From: Trileptium ribeirensis
Lineage: Eukaryota > Nematoda > Enoplea > Enoplida > Thoracostomopsidae
Direction: 5' to 3'
Assembly (NCBI GenBank): GCA_030248225.1
Contig: JASANE010012190.1
Span: forward strand, 1 to 64,000
DNA length: 64,000 bases
Of this stretch, positions 23,688 through 35,444 are shown piece by piece. The notes below the pieces were generated by a model. That model ran no database searches and was not told where the DNA came from. It was given only the letters and a program-made list of their open reading frames with translations. Each line of letters opens with the position of its first letter. Within the stretch, counting starts at the first letter, position 1. Position numbers and translations under genes: made by a program.

Positions 23688-25112
23688 ACGACTTAAGGTC
23701 CGTTCGCACGTTCTCAGTTTTTGTTCTAATTTTGAACTAAAACTTTCATTTTAACTTTCACATGCTTATTTTCATAATGCTTCAAAATTTATTTAAAGCT
23801 TAAGCTAAAATTTTGAGCAAAACGTTTGAACGTGTGAACTCATCTCAAGAAACGCAAACTAATAAGAAAACGCAAAGTAGTGTTGTGAAAAACTGTACTT
23901 GCAGCAACTCATTTTATACGCAGATTTGGATTAACAGTTTTTTGACTGCCTTGTCCTCCAGGGAAAGTTGGGCATATTAATCGAAAGTTTCTATGATTTT
24001 ACAGTTCGTTTCGTAAAAGCCAAAACAAATGCATGTTTAAGCAGTGACCAAGTACTTACGTATTAAATGAAAATTTCTGTCAGTTCCTGGACTTTTTAGA
24101 TGATCAATTTCAATGTTACAAATGAAAGTACTGATTATTTGCAGATATTATTATTCTGAGTGCTAATCTTGTGTTAGGTAAAGTAATTATGATCAAATTT
24201 CGACTGAATTGATATATAGTAACCTCAAGTATATTTGAATTCGGAGAAAAACCAGCTGGTGATGATAGCATCTCAAGAAACGTAGATATATATTAGTCTT
24301 CATGACATAAGTTGAGCTGACCTGTTAGTCGGTCCCTCACTCTCCGGTATGACGGATTCCTTTTCTGTGTGAACTTTATTATTGCAGCTTCTGCCGTGCT
24401 GGTTTTGACGATAGGTTTGGAAGGAAAATGACTTGTCTAACCGTTCTTATAGTTATTGTAAAAAATGCTTAACGATTACTCTATGGAGTAGTACCAATTA
24501 AGCAGTAATTTGTTTTTTGCAATTTTTCCGTTCAACCTATTGCACTCGACCACATTATCAATATGTGTACGCTTATTTGCTATTTTATAGTTTAAAACGT
24601 TACTGTTACGTACTATGTTACGTTTTATTTTCTTAATATACACTAGTTTTGTTGATGGTTTTGCATATTCTTCAATATATACCAAGATAGAATCCATTGT
24701 ATTGATGTAACATTTCAACGTCTATCCACGTGGCTCAGAACATAACGTATTCCATTTCGTTCGGTTTTAAACTATTAAAACAGATGAATTTTTAACATAT
24801 TTGCGTAGTATTTACGGCGGAGCTCATTTTAAAACATGGCGAACAATATTACCTGGAAGCTCATGGATATGTAGCGCGGTATACATTTGTCAAGTAATGA
24901 TAATAACTAAAACATGTATAAATGGCGCAACCATCAGTTCACTAATGTTGCGTTGAAACCGTTGGTTACTAGCATCACTGAACATTATACAGCTATTACA
25001 TTGATTTTGATTAAGTGGACAAGTATAAAGCGAACAGATTACATATTTATCAATCGGCATGTTCGTCCATTACAAATATTATTTTTAACTATTTCATGTT
25101 TAACTGTTTAAA
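23688..25112. other. 3' flank of the MS4A-like gene
   Basis: AT-rich, no gene or repeat recognised. The 3' UTR should lie in the first part; only weak ATTAAA-type signals are visible. Confidence 0.35.
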
Positions 25113-26226
25113 GGGGCCTTGATGTACGCCTTTCGATTGTCAAACAACCCATATGACACCAGGAATATCATAAACATTATACGAAAAGGCTCTACAGTCG
25201 GAAAACATCACACCGAATCTAAAAATACTCAAAATTCGCAAAACTTCCTTCGAGAATGACACTGCCGATATTTTAACTATTTAAACGAAATGGGGCCTTG
25301 ATGTACGCCTTTGCCTTTTCAAACAACCCATATAACACCAGGATCAGATGTGTGGTCAATGATATCATAAACATCATACGAAAAGGCTCTAAAATCGTAA
25401 AACAACACACCGAATCTAAAAATACTCAAAAATCGCAAAACTTCCTTCGAGAATGCCACTGTCGAGATTTTAAATATTTAAACAAAACAGGGCCTTGATG
25501 TACGTCTGTGCATTGTCAAAAAACCCATATAACACCAGGATCAGATGAGTGGTCAATATCATAAACATCATACCAAAAAGGCTCTACAGTCGTAAACCAC
25601 ACCGAACCTAAAAATATTCAAAAATCGCAAAACCCATTTCGAGAATGACACTGCCGAGATTTTTACTATTTAAACAAAATGGGGCCTTGATGTACGCCTT
25701 TACCTTAACACCAGGATCAGATGTGTGGTCAATGATATCATAAACATCATACGAAAAGGCTCTAAAATCGTAAAACAACACACCGAATCTAAAAATACTC
25801 AAAAATCGCAAAACTTCCTTCGAGAATGCCACTGTCGAGATTTTAAATATTTAAACAAAACAGGGCCTTGATGTACGTCTGTGCATTGTCAAACAACCCA
25901 TATAACACCAGGATCAGATGAGTGGTCAATATCATAAACATCATACCAAAAAGGCTCTACAGTCGTAAACCACACCGAACCTAAAAATATTCAAAAATCG
26001 CAAAACCCATTTCGAGAATGACACTGCCGAGATTTTTACTATTTAAACAAAATGGGGCCTTGATGTACGCCTTTACCTTGTCAAACAACCCATATAACAC
26101 TGGGATTAGATGAGTGGTTAATGATATAAACATCATACGAAAAAGTTCTACAATTGTAAAACACTCTGAATTCAAAAGCACTCAATAATCGCAAAACTTC
26201 CTTCGAGAATGACACTGCCGAGATTT
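25113..26226 (+). repeat. Six-unit satellite-like array, about 185 bp per unit
   Basis: Units start GGGCCTTGATGTACG at about 25113, 25292, 25489, 25681, 25862 and 26054. Units 2 and 4 are near-identical and so are units 3 and 5, while neighbours differ, so 25292-25680 and 25681-26053 form a dimeric higher-order repeat. The outer units are more diverged. The two short minus-strand frames that share a C-terminus here come from the repetition and are not genes. Confidence 0.9.
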
Positions 26227-28674
26227 CGTGTCTTAGCTATTGCCATAAAAAGCGTGAACCAGAATCAAGTAAAGTGATAGTATATGTTAAGTCACCTACT
26301 TACCCACGTCGAGCTAGCGAACGTATTTGGTATTCTGTATTTTATAAATTTTAAGAGCATGTACCTTTTATCTGGAAAGCTGTGGACTTCGCTAGTTCAA
26401 TTTTTGAAAACGGCAAAAAATTTGCAATTAAATTAGGCTCAATTTTAGCAGTATTTTGTTGTCTCACAATATTTTATAGTTTGCGAATTTCTTCATATTA
26501 ATTCGTAACATTTTAACAAAGTAATGCAGATGTTTACGAAAAAATAAGCTCCAAATGACTACTTTTAATTTTGCAATTTGGAAATGAATCTTCCTAGATT
26601 CCGCCAAACAATACCTCAACTGAACCTGGAAATGGTAGTTACATAAAACCTTGATCAGAAATTGCGATTTAAAACGTATTTCGCGTTCACTCTATTGTGT
26701 GGACGTTTTAAATCACAATTACTTTATTTAGATTTAATGCTTGCAACGTTTATGTAACCAACATATCATGATGTATATTTATCTGTGTATATATATTATA
26801 CGTTGTTTATGTTGACACAATTTGGACACTTGCGATTTTTTTATTCAAACGTCATTTTAGAACTACGAAAACATCTTGGGCATATTGCAGAAATCTTTTT
26901 CACAAAGCTTACGATTTATGGAGAAAGCATCTATCAAATGCTTCCCGTCGTTAAATATGTTCATTGCTGATTGTTTTTATTTTTCTATTGGTTACTTAAG
27001 TTATGTTGTTGTTGTATCTGCTGAATTAACCTTCGACTAGTTTAGTAGAATCGTGTGATAATTAGGACTATCGATTTGTTAGATACATTTATTCTAAAGA
27101 CTAAAGCTTTGGCCTCCCCAAATATGTCATAACGTTTATAAGGTACTGATTTTACAATGATTAGACTGGATTTTTCATCACCTCGTGCTATATATAAGTT
27201 CCAATTTTAATCCATGCATCAAATTGAATAATTTAGGTAGAACACAATAACGTTTGCTTGAAAATGAAACAAACTACTTAATCACTTCATGTGTGCTGGC
27301 GTTCTACGGTATTTTTCATTAACCCTTTTGGACATGAACTAATGGTTTTTTCATACAATGATGAAAAACATTTGCCGTGTCGGTGAATTGAACCTGGAGC
27401 GTTCGTGTCGAGCCTCGTACATTAGTCATTCAGGTATATAGGACCAGTTGCTTGCTTCCATAAAGAACCTCACAATACGATCGTAGAACAACGCTTATGC
27501 AAACGTACAATACACAATAAATATTGTTTGCTTAATGCTTCGCGACGTACGCCGGGTCAATTTGGCCGCGTTATGCTATTATTGTTGAAAGGATTAAATG
27601 CACGTGCTAATAATTTTATATTAAGATAAAGATTTTCTTAATTTTGCCCAATGAACAGTATGACGTTATCCAACTGTTAGAGGCTTAAACCTTAATGCGT
27701 GCTAAAAGCCTAAGTTACATTCAATAGGTTTTTAATTCGCATGTATTTCGGCTTATTTTGCTGCATTTCAGCTAATATAGTTGATGTAGATAAGTTATAT
27801 GCGGTAAATTTGTTTCATACGTACCAATATATATTATTCTATGATATAATTAATAAATGGCTTTTTAGTACAGTACGGCAATTACGGTCATCGATGTGTT
27901 CACATAAATGAGAATGCAACAGCGTAACAAACAGTGCAAAGAAAAAATACCTTAGACGTTAAAATTAGGCACCAACAAAATGTGTGACGACTAGCAGCTA
28001 GTCTCGGATGTTCTCGCTTTCAGATGCATAGTTTGAGATAAGTGGGTAAGTATACACAAAGATTTGGAACTTTTTATTGAAAAGTCTGCCGCCTGAAAAT
28101 CGCTTAAATCTCCAGTGGGCAAGCCTAAAAGCAAATGTAAACGGGCTGAAAAATTTATTATTTTGGGAACAAACCACCAAAAACGGTATATAACGCCGTG
28201 TCAAATTTTTTCGGTTATAAATATATGGCTGATAGAACTTTTCTCTTCATTATTGATAATTGTACAAGCTACGAAGCGCGAATGCTTGCACATGACTTCA
28301 TAATGAATTCTGTACGCTATCAAAGCAACTCATTTAGTAAAGTGTGCTCTTACTGACAAAATCAGATAGAATTGTCATTTATAGGGTAGTTGCATTGCCC
28401 AAATAATATATCATATTTAAACCGTAGAAAGTCGGGGTTATCCCTATAGACGAAGTTCACTAAGCTATATTTAACTTTTCCTCGCTGCAAGCACGAGGAT
28501 AATTTGAGAATTTTAGCCATAATGAGTACATTATTGTGTAAATGATAGAAAATTGCAACAACTTATGACTAATTGTAGCATTTCCAGAAATCTACCACCT
28601 TCTGCACCTATTCCGTCCCTCTGGAACCATCTAACCGCCGCTTAACAAAGCCAGGCCATAGGCACATGTCAGGC
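26227..28674. other. AT-rich intergenic DNA
   Basis: Only a SINE-like fragment (27375-27515) and low-complexity A/T tracts (26400-26560) are visible. No exon could be supported. Confidence 0.4.
27375..27515 (-). mobile_element. tRNA-derived SINE-like repeat, copy 3
   Basis: The minus strand has CCAGGTTCAATTCACCGACA (B box). The plus strand continues AAGAACCTCACAATACGATC and GAACAACGCTTATGCAAAC as in the 15-kb copies. Confidence 0.4.
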
Positions 28675-28866
28675 CCATGTCAACTCATGGCCCATGGGGC
28701 CAGACGTTATAACGCTAGAAAAAGAACAGCTTAGAGCGGAGGTTTCAGGGGCGGCAGCCCCCCGACGTAGGATTAGGCTTAGTACATTGATCATATAGAC
28801 GCCTAAGCTTAGGCTAAAAACGGCATGGCATGAATTATACTTCGGCCCCTAAAATTGACATGGGCC
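28675..28866. mobile_element. TIR element family M3, copy 1
   Basis: About 190 bp, homologous to 54151-54357: GCTAGAAAAAGAACAGCTTA, GGCGGCAGCCCCCCGACGTA, then CCTAAGCTTAGG and an end CCCCTAAAATTGACATGGG. Confidence 0.6.
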
Positions 28867-29249
28867 CACCTATAATATAAGCATTTATGCTTGATTAAAA
28901 TGGGTAAATTCTCAAAGTTAGGCATAATTTTACAAAATTCAAAAAAGACAGGATGGCTATTATCGCAATTGGAAACCAGTTTTTCAAACTTCCCAAATAC
29001 AGTGGAAAGGTATGTTAATGTTTCAATTTTCAACATTGTTTGTCCACTATATAGCGGAACAATGGATGTATGGACATGTATGAGTAATGCAGTGTTCACA
29101 TTAATTTGCGTGAATCGGTTAAAAACTCTTTGAGAGCTGACATGGTAATTGTAACAAACTGTAGATGGTTGAACACCGTTACTTGCTGCTTGCAGATAGC
29201 GTCAAGCCGACATCTTCAAATTGGTGCAACTTGCGGTGCCAATATGCAA

Positions 29250-29835
29250 CCTTTGCAGCCGGGAATTGATAAAATTCGAAGATACAGCGACAATTTTAGC
29301 GCCATTGGACTTCCCTCAACAAGATGGTTCACTAAACATTCATTTCGATCCTTTTATAAAAAAATTAATTTGGTGCTAAAATATTATAACTGGTACTAAA
29401 ATTTTTCAAGTCCTGGATTGATTGATCTGGGTCCTCAAAATTTTAGAATAAAATTATCTCGATAAATATATATAATATCATGCCTTGATGACCTCATTCC
29501 AGTGGAACTTAGAAATCAAATCACCTGAGCCAACGCATGGACTATCGATTTAATCCTAGGCTTAGTCCAACGCTTAAACTCAAGATTTCGCAGTGCCGTA
29601 ACCCGTTAATCGATTCAATAATCTTTTAAGCCTTTCGATCTAGCACGACAATTCGGTTGGAATGGTCTATAAGTTTATCGGGAATTTTTTCGAAATTTTG
29701 GGTACCAAGGAGGATCATTGGTAACCAAAAAACCAATAAATTGTCATAAAATTTGCCAATTTTGTAAGCCACCTCGTCGAGCGAACTCGATTGGCAATAA
29801 AACTGATGCCGTATTTTCAAAACTGTCCTATTGGG
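29250..29835. mobile_element. TIR element family M2, copy 1
   Basis: The left end has TTCGAAGATACAGCGACAAT. The right end is the inverse of TTTTGAAAATACGGCATCAG. Interior TTTTTCGAAATTTTGGGTAC matches TTTTTCGAAAATTTTGGGTT in copy 2. Confidence 0.65.
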
Positions 29836-30644
29836 GGCGCTAATCGCAAAAATTCGTGAACAGAAATGAGGACGAAAAGACCTGATTCTTTCATCAACAT
29901 GCCTGGAAATTGTATATAGATATTGTTTGCAAAAAGTATAAGCTACGGAAAAATCTAGATTGAGAAAAAATTCACAGCCATTGTGATATTTTTTAATTTC
30001 GTCAATCCATGCAATACTAGTTTTCGGTTTTGATAGCTACTATACAATCGGATTTTGTCATTACCCATCTCCTGTATTACATACTATGATATCTAGTACA
30101 TTATAAGAATCTTAAGCTGCTGAAGCATTGCTAATTACTTGTGGTACAGCTCAGTTTCAGTTGCTCGTTATGAGATTTCGAGACATTCAAATGCGTTAAT
30201 AGTTTGTTTGTAGGTTACTAGGATGACGTTTTATATTCCGAGTGGCTTTTAATCACGACTTTCGGCTGTCCGCCGATCAATGTCCTAATATTTACAAACC
30301 TTAGGGTTTCCCGGATTCCTGCGGTGAAGTATTAATAAATCTCAATAGCACCCCTTTCAAATTTGACCGTTACATAATATTTTGTTCATTTGGTTTTTGG
30401 TTACACAAAGCAGCGTGAGTAGAGGCCGGAATTGTCGACATTTTGCGGCCGACGTCGGACTGTGTACTGGCAGGCCGGTTTATTGACCCACATCCAACGT
30501 TTCTGGCTGTTGTTCAGCGCTAATGCGGAGCTATCTTAAATTAAATAATTTGCAAAAATTTATATAACAACTTTTATATAGCTCATCTATTTTTCTTTGC
30601 ATTTTATTGTTATTTTATATATACTTTCTACTAAATTGTTTCTG

Positions 30645-31290
30645 TGTACGGACGCGATAATGTTGTTGTAATGTTGATAAGGGTTCCAGACATACATGCT
30701 CATACGGGGACGGGAAGTGACCTACTCGAGACGCTGGACCACCACCTCGGCGCGAAGCGAAAAATCGTTGGCAGGTCTACTGAACCAACTGGCGGCGCCG
30801 AAGGCGCCATACCCATACTCTGAAAGCAACACACACTGTCTCTCCCGGCGGTGCCGCGCCCAACCTAGCGTCGGCTATGGGGTGACCATTTTGGAGTGGG
30901 CGAAGGCTCGCCCCTTCACCCGGAGGATTCCCTACCCTCTCCCCCTTCCCGGATATCGGACCTCAAGCATGCGTGGTTGAAGATACACAGTGTTTTCTAG
31001 GGTATGATTTCGCAGCGATAATGGCCGCAATTTTTAGTTATTTTCACCTGTTCATTAAAAACAAGAACGGTATTTTGGGTGTTCTACGTACTTCTGAAAA
31101 AGTATGTATTGGATGTCTTTTGTTTCAGTATTATGCATTATAAATATACTAAAACTGGTCATCGTGGCCAATGAGATAAGTGACTCGGTCGGCGAATTTC
31201 CACCTACCGTAAAAACTGTAGTTAATATGTGAAAAAAGACAAAATAACAAAATCAAATACCCAAATACAGATGAGAATGAGCCTAAATTT
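30645..31290 (-). mobile_element. Dispersed repeat family D1, copy 3 (inverted, 3' half)
   Basis: The reverse complement shares CTTTTTTCACATATTAA, GCCACGATGACCAGT, CAAAAGACATCCAATACATA and CGCTGCGAAATCA with copy 2, then a GC-rich block (30696-30980) and ACCCTTATCAACATTACAAC. The 94-residue frame here is a GC-content by-product. Confidence 0.65.
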
Positions 31291-31473
31291 TCAGGCAAGA
31301 CCCGACACGAGCTAGAATCTTTGTCGGTTCCGCCAGACCCGGACCGAAATCTTCGTGAGGAGTGTCGAAGCCGCCCCGGGTGGTAGCCCTTATTCTTTTC
31401 CATAGTTTGAGACTAGCAAAACATCGTATTTGCATAAAGTGTGTGGAATGACACCTACATAGATGAATCAATT

Positions 31474-31948
31474 TATGCGTGAGTCCACTTTAGATGCGTA
31501 CACTTGGGTTTTGTTTTGTCAAGTCATCTCAGGATCGTAAAAGCTAGGAAAGTACGCGAACAAAGATTTTCCCTTATGTACGCGAACAAATATTTGTGAT
31601 ATAGCAACGTGTAGGTGCTGCATACGGTCGCCATTGTACGATTTCGCATCGTATTTTAGCACCGCGTACACGGGAAATGCTATTAGTATTAATTGCGTTT
31701 ATCGCGTAAATTACCACACAGTCCGCGAACATAGCTGTCCGATTCAGCATGTCATTTGGTGAATACGGACAACCCTGTGAAATGAAGAAACATGCGTGTA
31801 CGCAAATTCTGTTCGTATATTTCAGAGCCCCTATTCGCGGTCACTTAAATGCAGATACCGATTGCAGAAATGTGAACGGGAACGACGCATTTCTTGATTT
31901 TGACAAAATAACAAACCTGGTGTACGCACCTAAAGTGGACTCACGCAT
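31474..31948. mobile_element. MITE with TGCGTGAGTCCAC termini and TTA flanks
   Basis: About 475 bp. The left TIR TGCGTGAGTCCACTTTAGAT and the inverse of the right TIR TGCGTGAGTCCACTTTAGGT match for about 45 bp. TTA stands outside both ends. Inside are repeated GTACGCGAACAAA motifs. The open frame at 31749-31970 lies mostly inside it and is not a gene. Confidence 0.7.
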
Positions 31949-32866
31949 TACGTACGGCTTTAAACAGTAAAAACATTTTGTTCAAAGTTTGACACTATAC
32001 ACTTGTCGTAAGATTGAAACAAATTTCGTGAAAATTACGCTAGCCGTAATTTGTGAACACTATGTTTATCAATGCAAAAAAATCTGGTAGAAGATTTATA
32101 TTTTGAAAATAATTCTGATACATTTTATTTAACAGCAACGGCAGTAATAAAATAATAATTTTAAAAGTAATTTTTAGCAGAAATTTCAAGGCAATATGAT
32201 CGAGTATTGCTTTTTAAACAAATCTGTCTCAGCAGTATATTATACATGTTGAATATTTATACCGTTCCGAAAATAACAGGGTTTTAGTTAATGATCAATG
32301 TAATAATTATCATATTCTTAATCGTGAATTTGTAGGAAATCTCACACTGTCGATTAGCGTAGTGAATTTGCACCTAGTCTCACATGTCGGTCGGCGTTTT
32401 TGAAGGACGATTTTACGACAACGTACGAGCCTAAAAATTGTACCCATACTATATTTAGTAGTACAGTCGATGCTACCAGGACCTTCAATGATCAAATTTT
32501 TTTGGATCGGGTCATTATTTTTCTGTTATAACGTGGATGGTTACATACCTTCCGAGAAATACGGCATCGAAAAACCTGCAATAATGGAATTAGACGGCTG
32601 GTCTTGGCACGGTTGATGAAGAACAACAGCGGCGACAAAAAGATACTGAGATCAAAGACAATTTCTTGAAGACACTGTACGGCGAAGTTATTAATGTGAA
32701 ACAATGCTATTTTATTCCCTGCATAATAAACAGCGGAATGGCAACATTGACTAAAACAAAATGGAAACTCTGGTTTCAAAGGTGACACTGTATCAGCCGT
32801 AACTCACTAAATTGATAAATTCCGCAAGTTTTTTCATGCGTAATAGAATGTAGTTGTGCGTTTTGT

Positions 32867-33574
32867 GGCGTTGACGTTATAATGTCCCCAACATTGGGAA
32901 CCTATGTACACTACACAGTGTCAGCCACTCTGTCGACAACAGGGTGTCTTAGACACCCCCATGTTTTTAAAAAACTTTTCAAAATTAGCTGGGTAGGGAT
33001 ATTGCCACTTCTCGACAGTGTCAAGCACACCGTGTATTCTTGCAGTATTATTGACAGTGTGCGGCATTATTTCATCAACGTTAATATGGCCTAGATACAA
33101 ATATCGATAACTAAAAAACTGCTCAGCACAGATGACTAATAAACCGCATTAGCTGCAGACGGTGTCTGTTACAGTTAATTCGCGCCATATTGGTAGCAAG
33201 GGTGTGTACGACACTGTAAAGAAAAAATGTAGTAGCTAGGGATGTTTCGTACACCGTCGGCAATTGCTTTACAGTATGGGTGTGATACTGATTGTCCATA
33301 CGGTAGGGTCGCGATAACTAAAAAACTGCTCAGCACAGATGACTAATAAACCGCATTAGCTGCAGACGGTGTCTGTTACAGTTAATTCGCGCCATATTGG
33401 TAGCAAGGGTGTGTACGACACTGTAAAGAAAAAATGTAGTAGCTAGGGGTGTTTCGTACACCGTCGGCAATTGCTTTACAGTATGGGTGTGATACTGATT
33501 GTCCATACGGTAGGGTCGCGATTACAGGGAGACAAAAGTTCCAAACAGCGGGAACATTATAACGTGAACGCCCT
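32867..33574 (-). mobile_element. PIF/Harbinger-like MITE, family M1, copy 3, with internal duplication
   Basis: Starts near GGCGTTGACGTTATAATGTC and ends ACATTATAACGTGAACGCCC. Same orientation as copy 1. It is about 200 bp longer than the others because a 207-bp segment is tandemly doubled inside it (33105-33518). Confidence 0.7.
33105..33518. repeat. 207-bp tandem duplication inside a MITE
   Basis: 33105-33311 and 33312-33518 are almost identical; I see one difference (GGGATG against GGGGTG). The unit covers one end of the M1 element, so the duplication followed insertion and is recent. Confidence 0.85.
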
Positions 33575-33972
33575 ATTTTGCATTAGTGTTTGCACTGCTC
33601 TTTAGCATTTCAAACCTTGTCATTGAAGGGAGAAATAAACACTCTTACAGTTGTGGGTATGATAAAATGGCTGATATGTTCCCATTAATGCATTGTCAGC
33701 GTGTGATTGTTATTCTGGGACATTAAAGGGGGTTAATGAAACTCAGTTTGGAACACAGCAAATGTCAGTAAGCTCAATTAGTCGCCGTTGAGGTGGCTCC
33801 GTTAACCCTAGCTGCGCAAGGAGCTAGCTAGTGCGTCTATCTTCACTATTATCCTCAACATTTTGGGACCGGGTTCGGGCGAGCTTCCGACTTTCTATAA
33901 AATCTGCAGCCCGGGCTGGTCCCAAATGAGCCGAACCGGGCTTGGGCTTAACGTCTCACCTCAGGTACTTTC

Positions 33973-34522
33973 GGTTAGCCCCTCAACCTGAAATTGGTCA
34001 GTTTTGAAGATACAGCAGCAATTTTAGTACCATTCAAATCAACTCAACCAGCTGGTTCAGAAAATATACATTTCGGCCATTTTAATGACATTTTTCTAAA
34101 CTTTGTGGGTTACCCTTTGATACCCAAAAATTCGCAATAAATTATAATTTTAAATATCATTTGAACCAGGATGATAAATTGAGTGGATGGTGGTAAAATG
34201 GGTTCAGTTGATTCATGATCTAAGGAGGTATTCTTATTTATGTAAAATTCTAAGCCTAAGATTAAGCCCTTGACTAAGTCTAAGTTCTTAACTCGTGAAG
34301 CGATTGAACCGAGTTTATACTATTCGACTCAGTTCGGCAATGCGAATGATACATAAAATTATACCTTTATCGACTAATTTTTCGAAAATTTTGGGTTCCA
34401 AAACGTCATAGAAAGACCGAAAGGGATATTTTCTGAACCAGCTCGTCTAACTGACTCGGATGGCACCAAATTATTACCTATTATCTTCGAAATTGACGCA
34501 TTTCGAGCTGGTGGACTAACCC
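33973..34522. mobile_element. TIR element family M2, copy 2
   Basis: About 550 bp with long imperfect TIRs of about 100 bp: left GGTTAGCCCCTCAACCTG through TTTTGAAGATAC to AGCTGGTTCAGAA; right is the inverse of GGGTTAGTCCACCAGCTC through TTCGAAGATA to the same GCTGGTTCAGAA. No coding capacity. Confidence 0.7.
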
Positions 34523-34729
34523 AATAGACCCGTCACCTCTACCCCAATGCTCTTTTATACTGCAGTCTTTGCAGAATATAGCAAATATATACTTTATTTA
34601 TCCCACCGACGCCGAAAAACAGCTTACATTTTAGCATCTGTGACTCGATAATTACTTTACTGATGTGATTTAAGATTGAAAACACAGCAGCCATATCACA
34701 ACAAAGACTACAACAGTTATTGGTAAGAA

Positions 34730-34735
34730 TTTATT
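34730..34735 (-). terminator. Poly(A) signal of the GLUT-like gene
   Basis: AATAAA on the minus strand, 57 nt downstream of the stop codon, at a normal distance for a 3' UTR signal. Confidence 0.5.
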
Positions 34736-34791
34736 TCGACATATTATTCATTGAAATGCTTTCCTAAATACAAGCATATAATACTCGAAAT

Positions 34792-35444
34792 TTAATGAAA
34801 ACGATTAAAAGTTTCAAATTCTCTTTGTTGAAGAGGATTCATATTATTGGTATTGTCAGACTCTCCTTGATTACGCTCTTTATACATATCATTTTCGAAT
34901 ACGATGCCATACTCGAATGTATCCCAGTTTTCGCTCTTTGTAATATCGTCAGGTCTGTAGCCCGATTTTCGCCTGTTCAGTAGTAAATTTTCATTGCCTT
35001 TTTTCAGAAATTCTTTACTCAATTCACCCGCAATATCTCGTAATTGTACGTGACTATAATTGTTTTCGGTTGTAATAGATTGCAGTTCAGAACCGCCTCC
35101 GCGATAGAAGAATATTGTTTTATTAAGATTCAAAATCATCATTAACAACGCCAAACAAATAATTACAATTGCTAATGGGATGTTTGCAAATCCGGCGTAG
35201 TTAATGCCGCTATAGCTAAGAAGAGAAAATATTTGAAACGTAAATACGGCGCTCAAAAAGTAGCAAAACATGCTGAAATAATGAATTACTGCAAATCTTG
35301 ATTCATTGTAGTGTTCATCCAATACAGTGCTTGACGTGTGGCAGAGGATGATCGGAGGTAAAAACCAGACACTGGTGAAGGGTCCAAAATGTTCTATTAT
35401 CACCAGTACAGTCAGAAATCCGACAGAGGCTAGCCATGAAGCAG
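34792..35444 (-). CDS. GLUT-like transporter exon 6 (TM9 end to C-terminal tail)
   Basis: Codes for residues 420-636. The acceptor is TTGCCGGCAG. FGPFTSVWF marks TM10, followed by TM11 (HYFSMFCYFLSAVFTFQIF) and TM12 (IPLAIVIICLALLMMILNL). The tail is acidic and basic and rich in Asn, Glu and Lys, with KKGNENLLLNRR. No PETKG follows TM12; the residues there are NKTIFFYRGGG. Stop TAA at 34794-34792. Confidence 0.72.

Noticed and set aside
25608..26181. Two minus-strand frames with the same C-terminal sequence
   Set aside because: They lie in repeated satellite units; the shared end reflects the tandem repeat, not a gene family.
25113..26226. CRISPR-like repeat array
   Set aside because: Units are about 185 bp without repeat/spacer structure and the context is an animal genome; it is a tandem satellite.
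30696..30980. 94-residue frame with many Arg and Pro residues
   Set aside because: It covers the GC-rich half of dispersed repeat D1; no splice sites or domain.
31749..31970. 73-residue plus-strand frame
   Set aside because: It runs through the interior and right TIR of the MITE at 31474-31948.
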